From NCBI GenBank assembly GCA_020434645.1, contig JAGRAK010000115.1:1-6722 (forward strand): 6,722 nucleotides of DNA. The letters run 5' to 3'. The stretch is from Bdellovibrionales bacterium (GTDB lineage: Bacteria > Bdellovibrionota > Bdellovibrionia > Bdellovibrionales > UBA1609). Below the pieces are notes generated by a model. The model did not search any database. It had not been told where the DNA came from and saw only the letters and a list, made by a program, of their open reading frames with translations. Each line of letters begins with the position of its first letter. Position 1 is the stretch's first letter. Positions 1-5,417 of the stretch are shown in pieces. A program made the position numbers and the translations under genes.

Positions 1-51
1 TCCAGTGATGTTGATTCGTCATATTCAGTCTGGGAGAAATTAAAGATAGGG

Positions 52-345
52 TCAATTCTTTTTGAATAAGGCTTCAGCTGCAGCCCTCAGTGCATCACGG
101 GAGTCTTGACTCGCCACTTGACCACCTGGCTGAAAATAATCACAAAGATTCGAGCGTTCTTTCTCTCGAATCACCTCTGCCGAGGTCTCTCGACATTCAT
201 TATAAACCTTAGGATCATAAAATTGACAGTTTTTGCATACGCGAACATCAGCCCCACATTTTGGGCACTCATCACGACGACTGATCGCCACGGCAAAAGT
301 CATCTCAGTTTGGCATGTGAAGCATTTCAGTTTTGTCTCAGCCAT
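52..345 (-). CDS. small eight-cysteine zinc-ribbon protein, function unknown
   Basis: This is a 97-residue cytoplasmic protein with no signal peptide or membrane segment. Cysteines fall in CxxC pairs at C8/C11, C27/C30 and C37/C40, with further cysteines at C51 and C68. That is enough ligands for two zinc sites (inference). The segments DECPKCGADVRVCKNC and FYDPKVYNECRE, and the later CDYF, resemble a small zinc-ribbon family I have seen annotated as hypothetical in diverse bacteria; I know of no assigned function. The last ~25 residues are a charged, alanine-rich, probably helical tail. The ATG lies 1 nt after the glpX stop, so the gene is surely co-transcribed with glpX and probably translated by re-initiation; no strong Shine-Dalgarno sequence is visible. 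Nucleic-acid binding or a protein-protein adaptor role are both possible. Confidence 0.85.
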   Translation of the reverse strand: MAETKLKCFTCQTEMTFAVAISRRDECPKCGADVRVCKNCQFYDPKVYNECRETSAEVIREKERSNLCDYFQPGGQVASQDSRDALRAAAEALFKKN

Positions 346-346
346 T

Positions 347-1306
347 TTAAAAGGCCTTTCGACTCAAATCATGCATGGCTTCTATGTGGCGAATAGTGCC
401 TGTTTGTGAGCGCATCACCACTGAGTGTGTTGAAAGATGCGTATTCGGTAAAGTGCGAACCCCCTTAAGAAGAGGGCCATCGGTGATACCAGTTGCGCAA
501 AACAAGACGTGACCTTTAACAAGGTCGTCTAGTCGATACGTGCGATTTAAATCTTTGATGCCCATTTTGGTCGCACGATCTTTTTCTTCATCATTGCGAA
601 ACTTCAGTCTCCCTTGAAAGTCGCCGCCCATGCACTTCATTGCCGCTGCCGTAATCACACCCTCTGGTGCGCCACCAATTCCGAGCAGCAAATCTATCCC
701 TGAGTCATCCCAGCAGGTCGCCACACCGGCTGAAACGTCGCCGTCACCAATTAATCGAATCCGTGACCCAAGTTCGCGAACTTCAGCGATTAGACTTTCA
801 TGACGAGGGCGATCAAGAATAACAACCGTTACGTGCTCAACTGGTTTATTTAAACTGGCTGCCACCGCCCGAATATTCTCAGTTGCTGTTTTTTCAATAT
901 TGATCTTGCCGCGAGCCGCAGGCCCACAGGCGATTTTCTCCATGTATGTATCGGGTGCATGCAAAAAATTTCCGCGCTCAGCGGCCGCAATAACTGAAAT
1001 TGCACCCTCACCACCCACTGCACAAATTGTAGTCCCTTCAAGTGGGTCAAGAGCGATATCCACAGCAATCGCATCCACGCCCTTTTTACCAACCGACTCA
1101 CCGATGTAAAGCATAGGAGCTTCGTCACGCTCACCTTCACCAATAACAACAGTTCCGTCTATATTGACCGAGTCGAAGGCTCTTCGCATTGCGTCAACAG
1201 CAGCTTGATCGGCTGCTTTTTCGTTTCCGCGTCCCATAAAACGACTGCTGGCAAGAGCTGCGGCTTCTGTGATTCGTACAAATTCAAGGGCTAGGTTTCT
1301 ATCCAT
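347..1306 (-). CDS. glpX: class II fructose-1,6-bisphosphatase
   Basis: This enzyme hydrolyses fructose 1,6-bisphosphate to fructose 6-phosphate in gluconeogenesis, in the cytoplasm, using divalent metal (Mn2+ in the characterised family). The 319-residue length is close to the E. coli GlpX length. Visible signatures are D33 in the AADQAAVDAM segment, the VIGEGERDEAPML motif (E57), DPLEGTT (D87, E90), IGDGDVSAG (about 186-194) and GIGGAPEG (E215). These match the metal and phosphate ligands known for the family, so the protein should be active. Some class II enzymes also act on sedoheptulose 1,7-bisphosphate; the sequence alone does not settle this. The ATG is preceded by AGGA at 1315-1318 with an 8-nt gap. 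It sits 15 nt after the START-like gene and 1 nt before the zinc-ribbon gene, in the middle of an operon. Confidence 0.97.
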   Translation of the reverse strand: MDRNLALEFVRITEAAALASSRFMGRGNEKAADQAAVDAMRRAFDSVNIDGTVVIGEGERDEAPMLYIGESVGKKGVDAIAVDIALDPLEGTTICAVGGEGAISVIAAAERGNFLHAPDTYMEKIACGPAARGKINIEKTATENIRAVAASLNKPVEHVTVVILDRPRHESLIAEVRELGSRIRLIGDGDVSAGVATCWDDSGIDLLLGIGGAPEGVITAAAMKCMGGDFQGRLKFRNDEEKDRATKMGIKDLNRTYRLDDLVKGHVLFCATGITDGPLLKGVRTLPNTHLSTHSVVMRSQTGTIRHIEAMHDLSRKAF

Positions 1307-1321
1307 GGTTTATATCCTGTC

Positions 1322-1954
1322 TCATACCCCGGGCTCGTTTTCAAGGTAGGTTCTCATCTTTGCTGCGACTTTTTGCAAAACAAATTCAAGACCGAACTCA
1401 AGAAAAAATTGTGGCATCGGCAACTTCTTATATTCATAACGCGCCTCAAACCCCATCAAGGTTGCACTGGGCTTATGTTTTTCAAATGTAAAATGCCCAG
1501 TCATACCTTTAAAGTTACCCTCAATAATTGTGAACTCTAATTTTTCAAGCGTATCGCTCACCTTCTCTGGAGAAATTTTCATTTTCATTCGGGCGTGATA
1601 CTTAAACGCCTCCGTATGAATGAAAACCTCTTTTCGATCAGAACTGACTTTTACCTCTTTAATATAATCACTAATGCCAGGGAGATCCTCATATCGCTGC
1701 ACACGAACGGCAACTTTAGCTGGTGATTTTTTAATTAACCCACCGCCCTGCATTTTGAGCTCTGAGAGCTTATTTTTTTTCAATTCAGCGCCCACCAGAA
1801 CAATAATGGCGCGATCATCTGTAATTTTCTTTAATACTTTAGGCTTCACCCGCCAAAACGGCTGCTCCAATTGACTCTTCGAGCTCTCACTTGCCGCACC
1901 GAGCAGTGAAGCTGTAAGCAAAAATATTGCAACTGCGTATCTTAACATCATCAT
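1322..1954 (-). CDS. secreted START/COQ10-like (SRPBCC) protein
   Basis: This is a 210-residue protein. Its N-terminus is a clear signal peptide: a basic start, a hydrophobic core at about 6-19, and probable cleavage near the LLGAAS segment at residues 18-23. It has no lipobox cysteine and no cysteine at all, so it is probably a soluble periplasmic protein. From about residue 77 the pattern SPAKVAVRVQRYEDLPGISD, then IKEVKV, resembles the start of polyketide-cyclase/COQ10-type START domains. The later GNFKGMTGHFTFE (147-158) and a C-terminal amphipathic helix (about 182-206) fit the same fold. Such folds bind hydrophobic ligands such as lipids or quinones; the ligand here is unknown. Three in-frame ATGs (1954, 1951, 1948) open the gene and no strong Shine-Dalgarno sequence chooses between them. 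It is the first gene of the run leading into glpX. Confidence 0.8.
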   Translation of the reverse strand: MMMLRYAVAIFLLTASLLGAASESSKSQLEQPFWRVKPKVLKKITDDRAIIVLVGAELKKNKLSELKMQGGGLIKKSPAKVAVRVQRYEDLPGISDYIKEVKVSSDRKEVFIHTEAFKYHARMKMKISPEKVSDTLEKLEFTIIEGNFKGMTGHFTFEKHKPSATLMGFEARYEYKKLPMPQFFLEFGLEFVLQKVAAKMRTYLENEPGV

Positions 1955-2021
1955 ATGTTGACTTGATTTATACTGAAGTTGAAGATCTGTCTTCCCATTT
2001 TAACGAAAGAGTTGAACTACC
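1955..2021. promoter_or_regulatory. divergent intergenic region, presumed promoters
   Basis: This 67-bp gap separates the leftward glpX operon from the rightward pgsA operon and must hold the start signals of both unless transcription comes from further away. On the plus strand TATACT (1969-1974) would be a good -10 box for pgsA, but no matching -35 lies at the usual distance. TTGACT (1958-1963) is -35-like but sits too close to it. On the minus strand TATAAA (1972-1967) is -10-like and would give a very short leader. The location is secure; the exact boxes are guesses. Confidence 0.35.
2005..2011 (+). promoter_or_regulatory. probable ribosome binding site for pgsA (GTG start)
   Basis: The purine run GAAAGAG ends 10 nt before GTG at 2022. 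It supports the GTG rather than the in-frame ATG at 2046. Starting at 2046 would also remove the WKKKLP lead-in that normally precedes the first helix of PgsA proteins. Confidence 0.45.
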
Positions 2022-2573
2022 GTGAATTGGAAGAAAAAACTCCCTATGGCGGCCACAAGTGTACGATTTTTTGTGGCTCCCATCATATTTGCCGTAATGC
2101 TCAGTGGCTGGAAATACGCCGCATGGGTCGCCACAGCCCTTTTTATATTGGGCTCGTTCACTGACTGGTTAGACGGCTACTGGGCACGCCTTTTTCATGC
2201 CGAGAGCAACATGGGCAAATTCATGGACCCCATTGCCGATAAAATACTTGTGCTTTCGGTGCTCATTATTCTTCTCTACTTCAAAAGAATCGACCCTGTG
2301 GCACCCGCAATTTTACTTTCACGCGATATCTTTATAGGCGGCCTACGCTCAGTGGCCGCGGCAGACAATGTGGTGATTTCAGCCAAACCAACCGGAAAAT
2401 GGAAAACAGCATTACAAATGGTGGCAATACCATGTTTGTTTGTTGATATCGACTTTTATGGGATAAGCCTACACAGCATAGGTTTATGGACAATCTGGCT
2501 CAGCGTCATCCTCAGTATCATATCTGGTGTCGAGTATACGCGTGGTTACTTTAAAGGGGCAAAAAATTTATGA
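2022..2573 (+). CDS. pgsA: CDP-diacylglycerol--glycerol-3-phosphate 3-phosphatidyltransferase
   Basis: This inner-membrane enzyme makes phosphatidylglycerophosphate from CDP-diacylglycerol and glycerol 3-phosphate, the committed step to phosphatidylglycerol and cardiolipin. The CDP-alcohol phosphotransferase motif DGxxARx8GxxxDxxxD is perfect at residues 51-73 (D51, G52, A55, R56, G65, D69, D73), with the extra upstream D48. Further PgsA-like features are SRDIFIGGLRSVAA (100-113) and the GKWKTALQM segment, which in this family distinguishes PgsA from phosphatidylserine synthase. At 183 residues the length is normal. Hydrophobic helices lie around 16-28, 33-50, 75-87, 93-106, 130-145 and 155-172. 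The start is GTG at 2022. The stop overlaps the next gene's ATG by 4 nt (ATGA), and the gene heads a three-gene coupled operon. Confidence 0.95.
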   Translation: MNWKKKLPMAATSVRFFVAPIIFAVMLSGWKYAAWVATALFILGSFTDWLDGYWARLFHAESNMGKFMDPIADKILVLSVLIILLYFKRIDPVAPAILLSRDIFIGGLRSVAAADNVVISAKPTGKWKTALQMVAIPCLFVDIDFYGISLHSIGLWTIWLSVILSIISGVEYTRGYFKGAKNL

Positions 2574-3754
2574 ATTTTCTTAAATCTAATTTTTGGGAAA
2601 TCGATCGCTCGCCACTTTTACATTATCTCGGCGCCATTCTCTCTTTTTTACATATTTTAAATTATTTTTTCTGGAAGAGCCATGCCCCATTTCTAACAGC
2701 ATCAGCCACAAAGCCTTTACTTTGTTGGGAGTTTTTTGAAAGCTGCATTCAACAAGGCCTCCTCACCTCCAGCCTACCTCAACAACTTTTTTCTATTTAT
2801 ATTTTTGTTGCCGTATTAGCGTTTCTTTCTTTTCTCTGGAAGAGATTTGTTCGGCTTTCATGGTCTTTACTCTTTGCTGCCACTCTCATTCAAATGTTTC
2901 TTTACATATCTGACGCCAGCCTCAAGGTTGATGTTCAAGGTCTACTGATTTTTCTTAATCTTTGCTTTTTATTTGTACCCAATAAAGCGGCTATTTTTCG
3001 CGTCACGATTATTCTTTTTTATCTGCTCTCCGCATTTCGCGAACTGAACCCTGAATGGCTCTCGGGCTCAAATTTAACTGAGCATATGCCATTCCCGCTT
3101 AAAGGCCTTGAGTGGGTAACCGCGATGGGAATAGGCATCAAGCTCACCTTGCCGTTTTTACTTATTTCGCCATTTGGCCAAAGGCTCGCGATTGCGGCTT
3201 GCGGCCTCATTCTCTTTCACGCCTTTCACTTCTATTTTGAGCGCGACTTCAGCTCTCTAGTCATGATTTTTCTCGTCTTCTTTTACGTTCTTGATTTTTT
3301 TGTTCGCAAAAGATTAGAGCGAGAAACCATGTACCAGTCTTACGAACACCCCGAACCCTCAAAAATATGGTGGCCTATAGCCGCTATTTTCTATTTGATG
3401 GCGCAAGCCAATTTTGTTCCGACGACTTCGCCAACCCGTCTATTTCATGTCGACGGCCCCGTCACCACTCAAGAATGTCGACACATCTCATTTGCTAATT
3501 TTACCAATAGAGTCGAACAGGTCGAGAATGAAAACCTACAAAAATTAGATCGCAATGTTCAATGCCACCCGCTTGTCGCATTTAATAGCGCCAAAGAATT
3601 TTGCGACAAATATAAAAATAACTCTGAGTTCAAATCACTTTCTTCTTATTTTTTAAGAAGACGCCTATCAGAAACTGATTACACTACAGTTTTTTCAGCT
3701 GAAAATATTTGCACTCCCCATATAAAATACAGCGATTCGGAGGTTAGCAAGTGA
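2570..3754 (+). CDS. HTTM-like polytopic membrane protein with soluble C-terminal domain
   Basis: This 394-residue protein has about eight or nine hydrophobic segments (roughly 17-36, 72-90, 95-114, 122-137, 140-156, 184-201, 205-222, 228-245 and 267-283). The FRELNPEWLSG motif (156-166), then a PFLLISPFGQRLA segment, then a helix with FHAFHFYF and a further hydrophobic stretch, resembles HTTM-type proteins, which are distantly related to vitamin K-dependent gamma-carboxylase. That link is family-level; no activity can be claimed. After the last helix, about 110 residues form a polar, probably periplasmic domain with four cysteines (C303, C332, C345, C381) that I do not recognise. The ATG overlaps the pgsA stop (ATGA), and AAAGGGG at 2553-2559 lies 10 nt upstream. 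The stop overlaps the propeller gene, implying joint production. Confidence 0.7.
   Translation: MNFLKSNFWEIDRSPLLHYLGAILSFLHILNYFFWKSHAPFLTASATKPLLCWEFFESCIQQGLLTSSLPQQLFSIYIFVAVLAFLSFLWKRFVRLSWSLLFAATLIQMFLYISDASLKVDVQGLLIFLNLCFLFVPNKAAIFRVTIILFYLLSAFRELNPEWLSGSNLTEHMPFPLKGLEWVTAMGIGIKLTLPFLLISPFGQRLAIAACGLILFHAFHFYFERDFSSLVMIFLVFFYVLDFFVRKRLERETMYQSYEHPEPSKIWWPIAAIFYLMAQANFVPTTSPTRLFHVDGPVTTQECRHISFANFTNRVEQVENENLQKLDRNVQCHPLVAFNSAKEFCDKYKNNSEFKSLSSYFLRRRLSETDYTTVFSAENICTPHIKYSDSEVSK
3739..3743 (+). promoter_or_regulatory. Shine-Dalgarno GGAGG for the propeller gene
   Basis: A textbook GGAGG lies inside the end of the HTTM-like gene, 7 nt before GTG at 3751. It fixes that GTG as the start and shows the propeller gene can load ribosomes itself as well as by coupling through the GTGA overlap. 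Confidence 0.8.
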
Positions 3755-5124
3755 ACCCACAACGCAGCTTTATTCAAACGCTAATAGTCCCTTTTGTAAT
3801 CGGCATGTGGATATTCTCTCTGTATCTCGTTTACAAAAAAAACCCTGAGATCATGCTGCAAGAGACTCTTCATCACGTACTGAGCGGAACAAATAAGCAA
3901 ACCGACATACGTGCAATGGGCTATAGCAAAAGTGAAGATCTTTTCGATAATGAGAAAAGTAAAAAGCCATCGACCTTAAGCCACAAGTATATCCAGACCA
4001 CTGATGAGACGTTTAACAATGTCGACCTCAAATCTAGCGACCTTCATTGGACGACCACAAAATCTTTTATAATTATTAAAGAAAAAGCCAAGGTCACCGT
4101 TACCAAACTCAACGGTGAATTGCTCTGGACGTTCTCACCTCCTGCTGAACTTGAATTCACACCTGGCCGCCCTGCCCATTTAGGCTCTGCACTTTTTCTC
4201 ACAACAAAAAACGGGCGAATCTACTCATTTGATTTAAATAGCGGAGTTCTCATTTGGTATATTGAAAGCACTAATAAGTATTTTCGCTCGCCTCTCGTTC
4301 ATGACGAAAAACTTCTGTTGTTTATTGAAGAAAAGATCAATCAAAAGTGGGCTCTTCAAATTCTTGATGCAAAAACTGGGGAGAACCTCAACAAGCACTC
4401 TCAACTTGAATTGCCGCTTTCTGGTCAACCTATTGCAAAGGATAATCATTTTTACTTTGCAACTCAAAACGGCTTACTCCGCGCCATTACTATTGAAGAT
4501 GGTAAATCCAGCTGGTCAACAGAAGCCTCCTCTAGCATTCGAAGCGGGCCTTCAATCATCAATGACAGAATCTATATAACCAATGAAGACGGACTCGCCT
4601 TGGGCTTTGATCGCAAAAATGGTCGCAAAGTGAATGAAGTTGAATTGGGTTCATCTGTACAAGAGCCACTTAAGCTTGTTGAGGGCACAAATATTGTCGT
4701 CACTGTCGATACTAACGGCTATTTGATCGCCGCTGATTTAAAAGCAGCTAAGCGACTTTGGCGTTACAACTTAAATACGGCCGGAGAGCAACACCCCTTT
4801 GACCTCTATCGGCTCAGCACAAAAAGTCTTTTGCTGCTTAGCTTCAACTCTGAAGTGCGTGGCTGGACGGCCTGGACAGCTTGCAATTCAACAAGGCTCT
4901 GTATTTTTGATGTTAAGTCAGGTCGCATGCTATATCGGATCAATTTAAAGGGTGAACCACTGGCTCAGCCTGAATTTGTTGGCGCTGATGAGAACCTCAT
5001 TATACCCATTAAAAATGAAGCTGGAGCACAGTTTGTTGAGTTTCGAGTGCCAGAGACCTCTCCAGCAGCAGCCACTCCGGCTCCCGCCGCGCCCACTCCG
5101 CCTCAACCCGCCCTTGACAAATAA
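3751..5124 (+). CDS. membrane-anchored PQQ-type beta-propeller protein
   Basis: This is a 457-residue protein. One N-terminal hydrophobic helix (about 8-28, followed by KK) looks like an uncleaved signal anchor, and there is no lipobox. A linker of about 70 polar residues follows, then a repetitive region with about six or seven PQQ-like blade motifs. Visible copies are KLNGELLWTF (119-128), NGRIYSFDLNSGVLIWY (154-170), ILDAKTGENL (204-213), NGLLRAITIEDGKSSW (240-255), DGLALGFDRKNGRKV (280-294), NGYLIAADLKAAKRLW (322-337) and LCIFDVKSGRMLYR (383-396). The end is a Pro/Ala-rich tail (about 434-457). The fold resembles BamB and quinoprotein dehydrogenases, but no PQQ-binding catalytic residues are evident, so a scaffold or binding role is more likely than an enzyme. 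It differs from BamB, a lipoprotein, in its anchor and tail. It is coupled to the HTTM-like gene by a GTGA overlap. Confidence 0.8.
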   Translation: MNPQRSFIQTLIVPFVIGMWIFSLYLVYKKNPEIMLQETLHHVLSGTNKQTDIRAMGYSKSEDLFDNEKSKKPSTLSHKYIQTTDETFNNVDLKSSDLHWTTTKSFIIIKEKAKVTVTKLNGELLWTFSPPAELEFTPGRPAHLGSALFLTTKNGRIYSFDLNSGVLIWYIESTNKYFRSPLVHDEKLLLFIEEKINQKWALQILDAKTGENLNKHSQLELPLSGQPIAKDNHFYFATQNGLLRAITIEDGKSSWSTEASSSIRSGPSIINDRIYITNEDGLALGFDRKNGRKVNEVELGSSVQEPLKLVEGTNIVVTVDTNGYLIAADLKAAKRLWRYNLNTAGEQHPFDLYRLSTKSLLLLSFNSEVRGWTAWTACNSTRLCIFDVKSGRMLYRINLKGEPLAQPEFVGADENLIIPIKNEAGAQFVEFRVPETSPAAATPAPAAPTPPQPALDK

Positions 5125-5142
5125 GGCCGGGCACCCTAATTT
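5114..5142 (+). promoter_or_regulatory. candidate promoter for tRNA-Gly
   Basis: A perfect TTGACA -35 box (5114-5119) lies over the last codons of the propeller gene. Seventeen nucleotides later is TAATTT (5137-5142), a weak -10 match (3 of 6). A start near 5149 would leave a leader of about 16 nt before the tRNA. The spacing is ideal but the -10 is poor, and read-through from the upstream operon is an alternative. Confidence 0.35.
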
Positions 5143-5165
5143 CATGAATTCGAAATCGACCTCAT

Positions 5166-5241
5166 GCGGGAGTAGCTCAGTTGATAGAGCGTTGCCTTGC
5201 CAAGGCAAAGGTCGCGGGTTTAAATCCCGTCTCCCGCTCCA
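5166..5241 (+). tRNA. tRNA-Gly (anticodon GCC)
   Basis: The full cloverleaf can be drawn by eye. The acceptor stem GCGGGAG/CTCCCGC is perfect. The D stem is GCTC/GAGC. The anticodon stem TTGCC/GGCAA closes the loop TTGCCAA, which carries GCC in the middle and reads GGC and GGU. The T stem GCGGG/CCCGT closes loop TTTAAAT with one G-U pair. The discriminator is U, as expected for bacterial tRNA-Gly, and CCA is encoded in the gene, giving 76 nt. The variable loop is AGGTC. It lies 41 nt after the propeller stop and 137 nt before the insertion sequence. Confidence 0.97.
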
Positions 5242-5276
5242 ATTAATTTCAAATAAAATTAGTACAATTCAAAAAC

Positions 5277-5299
5277 ATCAACAATTCTAAGTTGTTGAT
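5277..5299 (+). terminator. AT-rich hairpin downstream of tRNA, possible terminator
   Basis: ATCAACAA (5277-5284) and TTGTTGAT (5292-5299) form a perfect 8-bp stem with a 7-nt loop. Only a broken T tract (TTTAACTT) follows, so this would be a weak intrinsic terminator at best. A second small stem (AGTCCA/TGGATT, 5310-5324) overlaps the start of a T6 run at 5323-5328. The pair could together end the tRNA transcript. Confidence 0.35.
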
Positions 5300-5370
5300 T
5301 TAACTTAAGAGTCCATTTTGGATTTTTTCAAACACCCCTGAAGAACAGTCTAGATAAGCCTAGATCCCTG

Positions 5371-5378
5371 CCAATACC
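5371..5378. repeat. left target-site duplication of the ISL3 element
   Basis: CCAATACC lies directly against the left IS end and is repeated exactly at 6681-6688. Eight base pairs is the duplication length known for the ISL3 family. Confidence 0.92.
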
Positions 5379-5417
5379 GGTTCTTCACCAAAGGTAGGGG
5401 CACAGGTCTTCTGTTAG
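5379..5417 (+). repeat. left terminal inverted repeat of the ISL3 element
   Basis: These 39 nt match the reverse complement of the right end at 32 positions once a 2-nt gap is allowed. The shared blocks include AGGGGCA and CTTCTGTTAG. The transposase stop codon (TAA on the minus strand, 5416-5414) lies inside this repeat. Confidence 0.92.

Noticed and set aside
1..55. A minus-strand frame open from TTG at 55 (overlapping the zinc-ribbon stop) or ATG at 22 to the window edge, possibly the start of the next operon gene.
   Set aside because: At most about 18 codons are visible, no Shine-Dalgarno sequence supports either start, and no motif can be recognised.
350..359. Palindrome AAAGGCCTTT between glpX and the zinc-ribbon gene.
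   Set aside because: It lies in the glpX 3' coding end, is short, and has no loop or T tract to suggest a terminator or operator.
1979..2164. A 61-codon plus-strand frame overlapping the start of pgsA.
   Set aside because: The pgsA frame carries the full catalytic motif, and this frame shows no protein-like features.
5166..5241. tRNA-Gly as an attachment site for an integrated island.
   Set aside because: No second copy of the tRNA 3' end and no integrase occur in the window. The nearby mobile element is an ISL3 element, which does not use tRNA attachment sites.
4952..5290. A 112-codon plus-strand frame running through the propeller gene end and the tRNA.
   Set aside because: It is out of frame with the well-supported propeller and crosses a perfect tRNA, so it is a shadow.
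5351..5366. Short repeated CTAGAT/CCTAGAT motif left of the insertion sequence.
   Set aside because: It is only two copies of six or seven bases, easily due to chance, with no array structure.
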